From NCBI GenBank assembly GCA_032622095.1, contig CP136061.1, positions 192,454,369 through 192,518,368 on the forward strand: a stretch of DNA of 64,000 nucleotides, written 5' to 3'. Positions 53,701 through 59,224 of the stretch are shown one piece after another. This DNA is from Siphonodentalium dalli (lineage: Eukaryota > Mollusca > Scaphopoda > Gadilida > Siphonodentaliidae). Every line of letters begins with the position of its first letter. The stretch's first letter is position 1. The notes beneath the pieces are model-generated. The model was not told the DNA's origin. It was given only the letters and a program-made list of their open reading frames with translations, and searched no databases. The position numbers and the translations under genes are program-made.

Positions 53701-56700
53701 CATACTTTACAGTACGGTATGATTCCAACTGTTAAACTTAAATCTTTTTGTAAACTTAAATTTCTTATGGCAATATATATAAATATATTAATGTTTTGCA
53801 TCTTGTAACAATCTTGTTATGATATGAATTGGGACCTAAATAAAAAAAACAATTTAAATAAAATTGTGTGTTTTTTTGTTTGTTTTTTTTTGGTCCGATT
53901 TGTTTTTTTTGCAATGGCAATAAAAAGTTTAGGGTCGGGGGTTTAAAATAGGGTCGGTCGGGTTAGCGGAAACAAACGTCTTTTTTTTTTAGGCCTAAAT
54001 ATGATAGTTCATTGTTTTTGCAAAAGACTGATCTAAGTTTTATTATCTTGAGGCAGCTTGCAGTTAATTCAAAACCGAAACAGCAATATCATATAAAGAT
54101 TTAGGGAAATTACGTAAGGCCAAAGCGAAAAATAGGTGTGTTTCCACTCCCATCCATAAAAAAAACAGGGGCGGGGGGGTGGCTTTTAACTTTATTTTTT
54201 TTTTTTTCACTTTATTTTTTCGCGGGGAAATTCAAATATCATATTTGTTCTATCTTTCTAATAATTATGTCATTTATGAACTTATTGTGAAGGCTAACAA
54301 TGTATGTACTGAATTTCAGTGCCTTGTATTTAATCTACATGTGCAAATTGTACATATGTTCATTAATATTCAATAAAACAACTAGTTTCAATATTTACAA
54401 CAGTGTAGAATAACTTTCCACATAATTGGGCGTCAAGGCCTTTGGGGTGATTCTTTTCATAGACTTGAAAAAAGGTGTTGCAGTGGGGAACCTTTGTCAT
54501 TTTGTTTCTGCCTTGCGCCATGTGTATGCATTTAAAAAACTTAAGTGCCAACACGCTGCTGGCACTTGTTTGGGACGACATGTTGACACTATTTCCCGGA
54601 TGTTGGCAAAATTGTTTTAGATCTTCCGGTAAATATACACTCCGGCTTCCGTTCGGTAAATTACCGTAGGCCTATATCATCCGGTTGTTACAGTCCGTTC
54701 TTTTCAGACACCGTTGGAAGTTTTGGGACAGATGTATTCTTTGCGATTGCGTTCGCGTAAATATTGTGTAGCATTATTTTGCCGGTATATTTGGGCATGT
54801 CGTTAGTTGACGTACATTAATAATGCGGTCATAAACTCATCACCCTAATGCCGCCATGGAGCTTCATTTTACAGTGTGTCTGAAAACCACGTGCGCGTTT
54901 GTTTTTGTTTACAATCTGTTGCTACATGTATATCGGTCACAACATGGAATTTTATTGTCAGTGGGTCGATTTAATAACCAAATAAGGAGACAATTTTAGT
55001 ATGCTTGTTTATGTGAGAGGTCTATATATAACAATATAAATAGTGTAGTATTAATTCACGTGGAAATAGTAAATACATCGTATTTTATTTTTCGGGATTT
55101 GGAAAATAAATAAAGTGAGTTTCGTCGGGGGGTTTTGAGGTGGGGCGGGCGGGGGAGTGGAAACATTCCTATTTTTCGCTTTGGCCAAAGCTCAGCAAAA
55201 AATCCAGATATGTTTGGAAACACCTACAGGTATTCTCCAACTGAGGATGCCCTCAAATAAATTGAGATATAACATTTCTAATTGGGCACTTAAATATGAA
55301 AATAAAAACTTGATATCACCCGCAGATTGATGATATTGCATACTAGAGGATTGACTGTCAAAAATGACGGGTATATAAATGCTCTTTATTCCTATCTGAT
55401 GTGCGAGCGAAGGCATGAACAAATTCTAATTTCTATTTGAAATGGCCGTGTTTAGGTTTTTCTGGAGGTCTGGCTGGGAACACTTTATTTTACTAGAAAC
55501 TCAAGTCATGCATTGTCTACCCCTACCCCCCTCCCACACTTTGTTTTACTAAAAACTCAACTCATGAATTGTTGTCTACACCCCCCCCCCCCCCCCCCCC
55601 CCACACACACACACAGATATGCATGAGCTTAGAAAACTTTCATGTTCTGTCATTTTTGTTAGACTCCAATTGTAACAAAATTTAAATTAACCGTTAAGGA
55701 TTTTCTCTACCTCCGAATCTTTGCAATGAATGGCAACAAGCCATATTTCCAACTAAATCCTGAAAAATTACCCATAATTCTTCTGTGGTTAAGGAGTCGA
55801 TTATTTAGAGCATTACTGTACCAGACTTTCATTTTTGAGGCGCGCAATTGCTATTGCGCACCATCGCGCGCCTAAAATTGAAAACCAGCGAGCTATCGAT
55901 TGCGCACCTAGGCCAAATACAGCGAGCGAAGATGGCCGACGGAACCTGATAACGCTATTTTCAGTGTCTACCCAGACGAGATTGGTTAATAATGTGTCCC
56001 CGGTTGAGTCATGTACTCATGATGCACTGACGCTGAACAGGTCACTCTCACCGGTTTTCTGTGATATAGTTACCCAGGTTCTCGAAATTGTGATAAAGTT
56101 ACCCAGGTTGGAGAGGATTGTGATAAAGTTAATAACACATTTATCACAAATTTAGGAACCAACCTGGGTAATTTTAACACTGAAAACCTGTCTGAGATTC
56201 GAAGCTAAAAATACATTTCTATGTATGGCTTATGACGTCGCATAAATTCCTGGAAAATCAAAGCGAGACCACGTGGCTGGGAGATGTTGATATTATTGAA
56301 TATTCTGTCAGCATGGAATCGGAATATTAAATTGATTCTTTATTAATAATTATGAATTACAATTAATATAGGAGCATGTACAATATAAAACATAGTGTGT
56401 ATATAACATTCACTTGTGCTTATGGATAGTGGATTAAGCAGTGTTAAACCATCAAAGAGATTCACTGGACATCGATCGTGAGTTAACTAATTCAATTTAC
56501 GCGGCATTTATGAATGTATTTCCGGCAATCCGCTGTTGATTTTATCTTGATAGAAACTGCGCGCCTAGGCCCAAAACCCAGCGAGAGGGACTTTGCGCGT
56601 CTACATTTTCTAAAAATGAAAGTCTGCTGTACATGTATCAACACAGCTCTGGATACTTCCCTGTGTAGGTTTCCAGTTTAAAATACCAAACCTGTTTTAT

Positions 56701-56989
56701 TTTGTTGAATTGTTCATCTTTAGATTCCTTGGTCATATTTGGAACTTGGCATCTTTTGAAAAATCCTTTCACATTCTCTTCGAGGTTATCAAGTGCATCT
56801 GTGAGAATATAAATCATAAGATTAGTACATTATTCAACTGCATAACTTTATATTCAACTGCAGAACAGTGACGAAATGAGTTATTTAATTACGACCGATA
56901 TAAACAGATTGCCTTACTTTGTACTTGCAGGTCCATTTCTCTCATTTCTGTCAGTCTTTCTCGCATTTCCAGCGGCAAGTTTTCAATCA
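14622..56989 (-). CDS. ING3: Inhibitor of growth protein 3 (ING3), PHD-finger subunit of NuA4/TIP60; 10 of about 11 coding exons
   Basis: Join, read on the minus strand: 56989-56918, 56798-56692, 44882-44817, 36715-36619, 35814-35761, 34765-34553, 21503-21430, 18661-18492, 16674-16401, 14732-14622. All introns are GT...AG, phases match at every junction, and the 1238 coding bases give 411 full codons plus TGA. With about ten residues from a missing first exon the protein is near 421 residues, close to the vertebrate ING3 length (about 418). Seen: N-terminal ING helices (motifs [34 protein letters not shown]), a Ser/Ala/Gln-rich middle with basic patches, and a PHD finger at roughly residues 366-411 with all eight zinc ligands (CLC, GC, CP, HYGC, CPQC), then the tail KRRGRR. 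Known of the family: ING3 is a nuclear subunit of the NuA4/TIP60 acetyltransferase and its PHD finger reads H3K4me3. Inferred: orthology, not another ING paralogue, because [13 protein letters not shown] and [14 protein letters not shown] fit ING3 and the linker GRRT...MKASY is ING3-like. The introns are very large and repeat-packed. No start exon, promoter or certain poly(A) site was found. Confidence 0.95.
14963..15421. mobile_element. Family B foldback MITE, copy 4, in ING3 intron 10
   Basis: aggtactcaatccgatcaga and tgatcggattgagtacct between TTAA sites (14959-14962, 15422-15425). The right side carries two tandem terminal repeats (ctctgatcggattg near 15358 and again near 15401), the same doubling seen at the left of copies 1 and 2. 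Confidence 0.87.
15426..16350 (-). repeat. Decayed inverted family A copy
   Basis: Reverse-orientation family A phrases: catgcaaagagtaaattcca, aatccaagatgaccattggc, ggctcccatctagaggtcac, and at the far end gccatggcaatagctgaagc followed by a decayed terminal hairpin. The middle (about 15790-16180) is not recognisably family A. Confidence 0.65.
16401..16674 (-). CDS. ING3: ING3 exon 10: poly-Gln linker and first half of the PHD finger
   Basis: Acceptor ttttcag, donor gtgagt. It encodes [20 protein letters not shown], a Ser/Pro/Thr linker, and then [20 protein letters not shown] followed by EMVGCDNDD. The last part carries the first three PHD zinc cysteines (Cys-Leu-Cys and Gly-Cys) and the aromatic Tyr before the first cysteine that in ING proteins helps form the H3K4me3 pocket. 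The CAG/CCG glutamine-proline tract near 16624-16655 may vary in length between individuals. The open frame continues into both flanking introns; those extensions are not coding. Confidence 0.97.
16981..17437. mobile_element. Family C double-palindrome element with separated halves
   Basis: Outer ends caagcctgaatttagtgtgt and acacattgaattcaggcttg are inverted; each half contains one gcagaatgag...ctcattctg hairpin. About 200 bp, including a 16-C run at 17172-17187, lie between the halves. ggaacag borders both sides, consistent with a 7-8-bp target duplication. Confidence 0.82.
17530..17795. repeat. Family F tandem-monomer fragment ending in a 'gacggacgacggatgagg' tail
   Basis: Contains the monomer phrases gaacatccacatcaaatatg, aacccattcggtcc and gagaagaagatgtt, then the family end gactatagctccaccgg. 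The same phrases occur at 22860-23560 and 40540-40710. A fragment of the monomer also lies at 16720-16900. Confidence 0.7.
18492..18661 (-). CDS. ING3: ING3 exon 9: [11 protein letters not shown] linker
   Basis: The acceptor ggcag precedes ATGCAGCAAGGC; the donor is gtaagt after AAAAAA. It encodes [40 protein letters not shown] and [17 protein letters not shown] (last Lys shared with the next exon). GRRT.S.KASY is the ING3-specific linker motif. A second AG six bases downstream (acceptor leading to CAAGGC) would remove Met-Gln in frame, so the exact acceptor is ambiguous. The proline-rich and basic end fits a disordered, nuclear-targeting linker. Confidence 0.9.
18843..19223. mobile_element. 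Family P TTAA-flanked foldback, copy 2
   Basis: CCCTTTGAGTGCCA at the left, TGGCACTCAAAGGG at the right, TTAA on both sides (18839-18842, 19224-19227). A strong inner hairpin lies at about 19107-19177 (ccaatgcattatcttatata with its complement). Located in ING3 intron 8. Confidence 0.85.
19590..20240. repeat. Family H tandem block of about 140-bp monomers
   Basis: Repeated phrases ggcaataattccgccaaaat / ggcaataactctgccaacat, aactcaaaatcgcaggt, ccatgctggttgacat and tgacagaataccgactcgga occur three to four times. It ends in ccagacggacggacaatgca, the common tail of these families. Reading frames across it are incidental. Confidence 0.7.
20910..21125. mobile_element. Family P relative, probably TTAA-flanked
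   Basis: Starts TTAA-CCCTTCCATGACTGGG (TTAA 20906-20909). Inverted strings atgggagacttgcatatata (right) and tatatatgcaagtctcccat (left) form a foldback related to the inner hairpin of 18843-19223. The right end near tttaatgc is decayed, so the limit is approximate. Confidence 0.6.
21430..21503 (-). CDS. ING3: ING3 exon 8: Ala-rich linker
   Basis: Acceptor ttgttgcag, donor gtagtt. It completes a split Gly codon and encodes [20 protein letters not shown] then ATQQ, ending in phase 0. Human ING3 has the similar GSLSSGTGAGAITMAAAQAVQATAQ at the same place. The GCT/GCA alanine repeat is visible as ctgctgctgct-like sequence on the plus strand. Confidence 0.88.
21993..22509. mobile_element. Foldback element with ACAGCTTGGGATAT ends
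   Basis: acagcttgggatattggttg continuing to gatgctgtttttt at the left is inverted at about 22468-22509 (aacagcatcaacccaactga ...ccaagctgt). Total 517 bp, no coding capacity. The end motif resembles the inverted pair at 46934 and 48829. Confidence 0.72.
22540..22846 (-). repeat. Inverted family A fragment with terminal hairpin
   Basis: Reverse family A phrases (ccaagatggctcctggcgcc, ggctcccatctagaggtcac) end at the hairpin 22814-22843 (AGCTCAAAATTGACA with TGTCAAGTTGAGCT). Only about two monomers remain. Confidence 0.78.
22855..23565. repeat. Family F tandem block
   Basis: At least four monomers of about 130-140 bp with the recurring order: caaatctgaatcccagtcac, acaaggacactccatacc, aatataagctgaataggt, gagaagaagacgttttaaga, ggagggaaagagttatgtcc. 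It ends with gatggatggacggattgatg and gactatagctccacca. Confidence 0.82.
23648..24589. mobile_element. Family E tandem-monomer element, copy 1
   Basis: Begins acaagaggtggcatcagaga, followed by a common head, then about four monomers of about 165 bp (ttaagggccataactctatc, gaccaggccggttttcgaac, gttgaagttatcgcgctaac) and a shared tail ending in a hairpin made of agtcgagtttt and aaaactcgact. Copy 2 at 61327-62247 has the same head, order and tail, so this is a discrete dispersed element, not just a local satellite. The CTAA end next to a hairpin is Helitron-like but not sufficient for that call. Confidence 0.82.
25147..25268. mobile_element. Family C right-half fragment
   Basis: One hairpin (gcagaatgaggttcccagag ... 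ggacctcattctgc) followed by the outer arm aaatgacagacccactattt gcaggctt. The left half is missing. Confidence 0.72.
25620..26890. mobile_element. Large imperfect foldback element, about 1.27 kb
   Basis: The left arm (about 25620-26200 without the insertion at 25811-26064) is inverted on the right (about 26560-26890). Examples: cattttctaaccttctgaat pairs with the complement of attcacaagaatgttagaaa, and atctggtccactgcatcatg-flanking aactaccccccatat pairs with atatgggggtggtt. Arms are diverged, so it is older than the family C element inserted in its left arm. Confidence 0.72.
25811..26064. mobile_element. Family C double-palindrome element, most intact copy
   Basis: caagccttgaaatagggtgt at the left and acaccctatttcaaggcttg at the right are exact inverses; between them two inner hairpins are joined by cttacacctcag. 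Flanks tcccctgt and tccccctgt look like an 8-9-bp target duplication with one indel. Inserted into the left arm of the 25620-26890 foldback. Confidence 0.9.
27145..27368. mobile_element. Family P palindromic MITE, copy 3
   Basis: TTAA on both sides (27141-27144, 27369-27372). CCATTTCAGTGCCAAGTC at the left, GACTTGGCTGAAAGGG at the right. Interior closely matches 12037-12240 including catcaatgtatcacattat, with a short internal duplication near 27210-27240. Confidence 0.84.
27400..29480. repeat. Inverted pair of ORF-like segments about 1.8 kb apart
   Basis: The minus strand of about 27400-27523 and the plus strand of about 29290-29395 are homologous. Translations share [15 protein letters not shown] ([20 protein letters not shown] against [20 protein letters not shown]). 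I do not recognise the peptide. It could be the inverted ends of an element or two remnants of a reading frame. Between them (27540-29220) is AT-rich sequence without other features. Confidence 0.5.
29769..30208. mobile_element. Family C element with separated halves
   Basis: Left half: aggcctgagtataaggtgtc, then a shortened hairpin gcagaatgaggtccccagag...ggggacctcattctgc. Right half at 30090-30208: gcagaaataaggtcccagag...ctcattctgcaaatgacagg and cactaaactcagact. About 210 bp separate them. Organisation as in 16981-17437. Confidence 0.75.
30581..30993. mobile_element. hAT-like relic with CAGGGTTTC ends
   Basis: CAGGGTTTCTGCTAGGG at the left and AGCGGAAACCCTG at the right are imperfect inverses of the type common in hAT elements. 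tattg borders both sides, but a full 8-bp duplication is not preserved. 413 bp, non-coding. Confidence 0.6.
31198..31386. mobile_element. Family D palindromic MITE, TA-flanked, copy 1
   Basis: CAGTAATGCCATAAATAATC at the left and GATTATTTAGGGCATTACTG at the right, bordered by TA on both sides, with arms that pair over nearly the full 189 bp (ggatttagtcggaaatatgg with its complement). The TA target suggests a Tc1/mariner-type mobiliser. Confidence 0.83.
31387..32671. other. Intron 7 sequence without recognised features
   Basis: AT-rich. No exon of ING3 is needed here because exons 7 and 8 join in phase; no other element stands out. Confidence 0.4.
32672..32835. repeat. Perfect-arm hairpin of about 160 bp
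   Basis: attatacattgttgtgtaca at 32672 is inverted as tgtacacaacattgtataat ending near 32835, and the intervening arms pair as well (gagtttttcttgtactcgtc with its complement; gtggtgaaaagttatattgg against ccaatatgatttttcaccac). Loop near cgacactgcgtgtctcg. Two extra copies of gtcatattggactcc lie just upstream at 32573-32610. Confidence 0.8.
32889..33070. mobile_element. Family D palindromic MITE, copy 2, ends degraded
   Basis: Same arms as 31198-31386 (aattatgggtaatttttcag, gatttagtcgg, catatttccgactaaatcct) but the CAGTAATGCC ends are lost; it closes with ggagtcgattattgtac. Confidence 0.78.
33071..34552. other. Intron 7 sequence adjacent to exon 7, no recognised features
   Basis: No repeat or frame that I can support. 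ORFs in this stretch have no recognisable motif and do not continue the ING3 frame beyond the exon 7 donor. Confidence 0.4.
34553..34765 (-). CDS. ING3: ING3 exon 7: basic, Ser-rich linker
   Basis: Acceptor ttttgtcag, donor gtaaga. The exon encodes (R)[20 protein letters not shown], then [20 protein letters not shown] and [20 protein letters not shown], ending near SSLGYSI. Low-complexity Ser/Asn content and the HK/KR basic patches resemble the linker of other ING3 proteins (KRKYNP...KFKSEALLSTL), but identity is low, so the call rests on phase agreement and position. The open frame runs past the donor into the intron, which is not coding. It is followed by a 13-kb intron. Confidence 0.85.
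34884..35312. mobile_element. Family B foldback MITE, copy 5: near-perfect 194-bp arms
   Basis: Between TTAA sites (34880-34883, 35313-35316). The arms 34884-35077 and 35120-35312 are almost exact inverses around a 42-bp loop. Ends aggtactcaatccgatcaga and tctgatcggattgagtacct. Inserted in intron 6, between exons 6 and 7. Confidence 0.9.
35761..35814 (-). CDS. ING3: ING3 exon 6: short linker exon
   Basis: Bounded by the acceptor ttccag and donor gtgagt. It encodes [18 protein letters not shown], beginning two bases into the Arg codon split with the previous exon and ending one base into the next Arg codon. RSLE matches the human RRSLELD segment; the remainder is a variable linker. A 995-bp intron follows and contains an almost perfect inverted-repeat element. 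Confidence 0.85.
35830..36600. other. Intron 5 sequence, no recognised features
   Basis: Only ordinary AT-rich intron sequence is seen between exons 6 and 5. Confidence 0.5.
36619..36715 (-). CDS. ING3: ING3 exon 5: end of the ING helical domain
   Basis: The acceptor aacctgcag (read tgcag on the minus strand) and donor gtatgt bound [20 protein letters not shown] then [12 protein letters not shown], ending one base into an Arg codon. It matches human ING3 [32 protein letters not shown] closely. An 804-bp intron follows. Confidence 0.96.
37262..39085 (-). repeat. Inverted family A element, interrupted by a hAT element
   Basis: Starts with the inverted 3' end gatgaaagtgtcaacgacac tgtagttcaacttgg, then reverse monomers (aatccaagatggccgttgac, ggctcccatctagtggtcac, tttggtgatgatcggatgag). 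A 1026-bp element is inserted at 37536-38561; the monomer continues on its far side after an exact 8-bp duplication. The expected 5' hairpin is not found; the copy stops near 39085. Confidence 0.8.
37536..38561. mobile_element. hAT element, non-autonomous, 8-bp TSD
   Basis: Ends tagagatgggcggtatt and accgcccatctcta, with the identical 8-mer atgatcgg directly outside (37528-37535 and 38562-38569). Subterminal ggtatcggtatcggtaaat and its complements are clustered at both ends, as transposase-binding repeats often are. No transposase frame is preserved in the 1026 bp. Confidence 0.92.
39090..39700 (+). other. Promoter-like or solo-LTR-like segment
   Basis: The plus strand shows a TATA-like gtataaaatatg (39294), a downstream ATGGCAGAAAACTCGAG|gtaagc exon-like string (about 39393) and ttaataaaggatcaatca (about 39650), an AATAAA signal. 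This order fits the regulatory half of an LTR. I could not find both TG...CA ends or a 5-bp target duplication, so the call is tentative. Confidence 0.3.
40540..40712. repeat. Family F end fragment
   Basis: gggaacatccacaccaaata, gaatccattcagtctt, a gatggatggattgacggatg tract and gactatagctccaccggaga reproduce the last monomer and tail seen at 17530-17795 and 23470-23550. Confidence 0.75.
40713..41985. repeat. Tandem-monomer block split by a hAT element
   Basis: Monomers with agatatatgagcgg(g/a)c, gagggataactcttgaacgg, cctcctgatgccagacctcc and catatgaaatttcaacaaaa occur at 40713-40981 and resume at 41864. The 882 bp between are a clean insertion listed separately. It ends with aggacgccccgatggacgca. 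Confidence 0.78.
40982..41863. mobile_element. hAT element, non-autonomous, 8-bp TSD, CAGGGACCAGCC ends
   Basis: CAGGGACCAGCC and GGCTGGTCCCTG are exact inverses, bordered by ctcctaat on both sides (40974-40981 and 41864-41871). Subterminal repeats of agggcgaagtg occur near both ends. 882 bp with no transposase frame. The interrupted host monomer reads continuously across the empty site. Confidence 0.93.
42000..44150. other. Intron 4 sequence, locally less AT-rich at 42570-42920
   Basis: No ING3 exon is missing here. Around 42640-42710 two similar plus-strand strings of the form ATGCCGAA(g/a)TCGAAG...CAG|gtaag lie in tandem, followed by a relatively GC-rich stretch. A short (TA)n run is near 43430. 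Nothing else is recognised. Confidence 0.4.
44157..44800. repeat. Family H tandem block, about 125-bp monomers
   Basis: Four monomers with aaaaaggggaataactccac, aaagtcggacggacgtcat, atcgcaggtgcacaggttcc, catggta and tgtgccaagtt. It closes with gacggacggacgatacagct gactccagtataa. It sits just downstream (in gene sense) of exon 4. Confidence 0.83.
44817..44882 (-). CDS. ING3: ING3 exon 4: conserved [13 protein letters not shown] helix
   Basis: The acceptor tattccag and donor gtaagt bound 22 codons in phase 0: [20 protein letters not shown] then DS. This is nearly identical to [20 protein letters not shown] of human ING3 and is one of the strongest identity anchors. The 66-bp exon sits between an 11.8-kb and an 8.1-kb intron. 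Confidence 0.95.
45100..45312. mobile_element. Family D palindromic MITE, copy 3, complete
   Basis: CAGTAATGCCATAATTAATC ... TTAGGGCATTACTG between TA sites. The arms pair over almost all of the 213 bp around ctctcgagaagag. It is about 220 bp from exon 4, on its upstream (in gene sense) side. Confidence 0.87.
46920..48845. mobile_element. Inverted pair with TAGTCCAAGTCTTCTCGTAC ends
   Basis: The left occurrence (about 46932-46998) and the right, inverted one (about 48765-48835) also share cagctaagatatt and gctgg...tttagtcc. The right end is present again at about 50188-50258 because of the tandem duplication. The ends resemble those of 21993-22509. A 20-G run at 47204-47223 and one family A monomer at 47430-47535 lie inside. 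Confidence 0.55.
48101..50944. repeat. 1423-bp tandem duplication
   Basis: Bases 48101-49523 are repeated at 49524-50944 with only a few differences (for example ctctgttcgc against ctcagttcgc and a 2-bp GA indel in cagagagccagg). The string ATAAA is found at the junctions and could be the microhomology used. Small reverse-strand ORFs appear twice because of it. Confidence 0.95.
51768..53993. mobile_element. Element with about 35-bp inverted ends (AGGCCTAA...GTTTCCGCTAAC)
   Basis: aaggcctaacaaaaaaatac followed by atttgtttccgctaac at the left is inverted at the right (gttagcggaaacaaacgtct...ttaggcct). A family G tandem block lies inside. No clear target duplication is visible and the superfamily is not determined. 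Confidence 0.65.
52445..53310. repeat. Family G tandem block, about 185-bp monomers
   Basis: After a head with ccttttaaaaacaaaaggga ggtatactg and a run of tccgtcc strings come four monomers: gttcatgtcgtaacttcaac, agttgtgctgggatctcaat, ggatgttcactactatgagg, ccatcgttttgttcg, catctttgtttatctggaaa. It ends near ccggacgacattcgatctct. Monomers are diverged from one another. Confidence 0.82.
54117..55187. mobile_element. Element with inverted ends GGCCAAAGCGAAAAATAGG
   Basis: aaggccaaagcgaaaaatag and gtgtttccactccc at the left are inverted at the right (gggagtggaaacattcctat, ttttcgctttggcc). The order GGCC-A/T-rich-GTTTCC(a/g)CT is the same as in the preceding element at 51768-53993, so they may belong to one superfamily. 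About 1.07 kb without coding capacity. Confidence 0.72.
55581..55614 (+). repeat. 22-C run followed by (AC)n
   Basis: Homopolymer and dinucleotide tract, likely variable in length and prone to sequencing error. Similar runs: 16 C at 17172-17187 and 20 G at 47204-47223. Confidence 0.95.
55727..55820. mobile_element. Family D half copy
   Basis: Only the right arm is present: gaatggcaacaagccatatt, tccaactaaatcctgaaaaa, ggagtcgattatttagagca, ttactgta. It directly abuts the element that starts at 55822. Confidence 0.8.
55822..56626. mobile_element. hAT-like element with CAGACTTTCATTTTT ends
   Basis: cagactttcatttttgaggc and taaaaatgaaagtctg are inverted, with subterminal gcgcgcctaggcc-like strings at both ends. 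ctgtac stands on both sides, shorter than the 8 bp expected for hAT. 805 bp, non-coding; it lies about 65 bp upstream (plus-strand sense) of exon 3. Confidence 0.7.
56692..56798 (-). CDS. ING3: ING3 exon 3: ING domain, divergent helix-loop segment
   Basis: The acceptor tctcacag precedes ATGCACTT. The exon encodes (N)[16 protein letters not shown], then [19 protein letters not shown], and ends in phase 0. The start matches NAMDQLEQRV of human ING3; the second half is less conserved. The donor is CAG|gtttgg, weaker than the other donors of this gene, but the reading frame joins exactly to the next conserved exon. An 11.8-kb intron follows (44883-56691). Confidence 0.9.
56918..56989 (-). CDS. 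ING3: ING3 exon 2: start of the ING helical domain
   Basis: Preceded by the acceptor ttcttccag and followed by the donor gtaagg. It begins with the last two bases of a Met codon and encodes [20 protein letters not shown] plus QVQ, ending one base into the next Asn codon. It corresponds to the segment of human ING3 just after MLYLEDYLE, so one short upstream exon with the start codon should exist; I did not find it between 56990 and 64000. The following intron is only 119 bp, the smallest in the gene. Confidence 0.93.
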
Positions 56990-57361
56990 CTGGAAGAATA
57001 AATAGATGCCAGAAGTTCAATATTATGATCTCATTTCTTAATTCTTGGATGATTGATAGAATGTATAAATCAGCATTGTAAAATATCCAGAAGTGTGAAA
57101 TGCAAGTTCCCTAACCATTTCTTCACTAAATGAATTCTACCATGCAGTTATAAAAGTCTACACACAGACAATATAAGAGCAGCAGGATTTCTAAACATTA
57201 CTAAGAAATGTTCAGATAATAAGTTCAAGAAACAGCCTAAAGTTGCTGAACTTATTATCTGAACATTTCCTAAGGGAACTACTTGTTAATGAATATTTCG
57301 TGAAAAAAAAGTGTTATGAGGTGCAATGCCAAGTGTGGCATATGCCACTGAGTCTCAGTTT

Positions 57362-57465
57362 AGAGATATTTAGTGTGCCTGGCATTTTCAGAATGAGGTC
57401 CCCAGAAGGTGAAATTTGTGATGCTGTTCTGCACAGTGAGCTAGCAATACAGAAATCTGATTAAC
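57362..57465. mobile_element. Family C left-half fragment
   Basis: tagtgtgcctggcattttca, gaatgaggtccccagaaggt and the start of the hairpin loop, then decay near caatacagaaatctg. A separate short inverted pair (ttcagataataagttcaaga with its complement) lies at 57211-57270. Confidence 0.6.
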
Positions 57466-58374
57466 AAATGTGAGTCGGAGAGCAAGACAAGAAATGTAAA
57501 TCTGATAAGATTATCAACAGCTTTTTATAAAGAGACTGGCAGGGACGTGGAGAGAGGGTGAAGTTCCAAATTTCAAGATAGGCTCACCCGGCCCACCCTC
57601 CCTGAGTCCCTCCTCTTAAACGGACATGGCTCATTCGAACCCTAAAATGTATGTATACGTAATTCGAGAAAAGGGTTCTCAAAATATACATATAACGAGA
57701 GGCCGATCACGATCGGCAGATGTTTAACCCATACCTTAGCGCTAGCGATTAGCTATAACTGATAATTGGTCAAAGATATGATCACAGTAATACATATATC
57801 AGTACCTACATGTAACTTAAAATCAAAAGCTCAAATAATTTGTCTTAAGAAGGGGTTAAAGTATTTGGGGTGGGGGAGGAGTCGTTTTAAATCTCATAAC
57901 TCTGTCCCTATTCACACAAGAACTCTCACTGTGAGATCCAATGGTTTAGCCATCAATCAATTTGACAGATAGGATAAACAATTATCCAGGCAGCAGGTTG
58001 TTTATCTTTACCTTTATACAACCACCCCCTGGAGCTCTGTAACATATGTCATCACTCAAATAATAACAGATTTCGCTTGGAATGACATCTATTAAAGGTA
58101 CTCTCATATCCTCTGGATATTGGATGTTCACAACTTCAAATGACAATTTATTGACATCATTATATTACATGCAACTATTGCAATAAAATCTTCATATTTT
58201 CAAAACAGGACACAACACCTAATTAATGGTATACAACTAAAACAAATTAGTGTCAATGACAAATTTGTTTTTAATTAAATTTTTTTATTATTATAAAAGT
58301 TTTTCAATATTTTTTGCATGTTGAATTGAGCGAGGAAATTCAGTGTAAAATAAATTTGAAAAATCAAAATTTCA

Positions 58375-58625
58375 ACAAAAAAAAACAAACAAAAGGGTCA
58401 TAACTCCTTTAAAATAAATCTGATCGAACCCATATTCGAAATCGAACTGTATTTTGGGCTGAGAAACCTATATACAAAATTTGGTTCCGATCAAATAGAA
58501 AATGTCAGAGTTATCGCGCATTATGCATAAAGTGTCTACAGGCAGACATAGACGGACAGACGAGTGGTCAATCCGGACATTGACACTATGTGTACCATAC
58601 TATGGTATAGGTACACATAAAAAGT
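58375..58625. repeat. Tandem-monomer family unit ('gggtcataactcctttaaaa')
   Basis: Single unit: gatcgaacccatattcgaaa, tcgaactgtattttgggctg, aaatttggttccgatcaaat, gttatcgcgcattatgc, then tail gacagacgagtgg and tatggtataggtacacataa. Related to the block at 59230-59700. Confidence 0.7.
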
Positions 58626-59224
58626 TTTATCTCATGCAGAGTACAAGAAAAATATATCAAACCTGGTGTGCCCCTTTAATATTTCAATTCACATTTGTAA
58701 TCAATTGAAATCAATGTCGAAAAAGCTATCCATTAATATATAGATAAAACAAACTAGACCTACAGTTCTAAAAGTGTTATGAACAATTTTGTTCTCATAG
58801 ACTGATACAGAGCTCTCAAGTTTTTAAAAGTTTGAAAACCAAAGTTGTCTTCCCATGCAACCAACAAAATTCCAACAAATCTACTAAAGACAATCACATT
58901 ATTAATCTCCAATAGTAATGCTATTAAACAATGCAACCAGATTATGCCTTTAAGATGAAATTTAAATAACCATGCATATAAAATATAATAGTATAAACAT
59001 TCCATCTATGATATCTCATCATATGGCCAGAGATACTTTATAGAGTATAAAGTATATCTGATATGGCCAACATCTCCTAGCTATTAATTAACTCAATACA
59101 AGAGAGAGACAACTTCATGGCATTGTAACTGGATACTATCTCTGTGTGAGAAGACAATTTCAAACCTGATTTATTAGATTCTATTTGGACAGTGCAAACT
59201 GGCCATCTTTGATATATTTTAGCG

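Noticed and set aside
55835-56155. 106-codon plus-strand frame [10 protein letters not shown]...
   Set aside because: It lies within the inverted ends and interior of a hAT-like element and has no recognisable domain.
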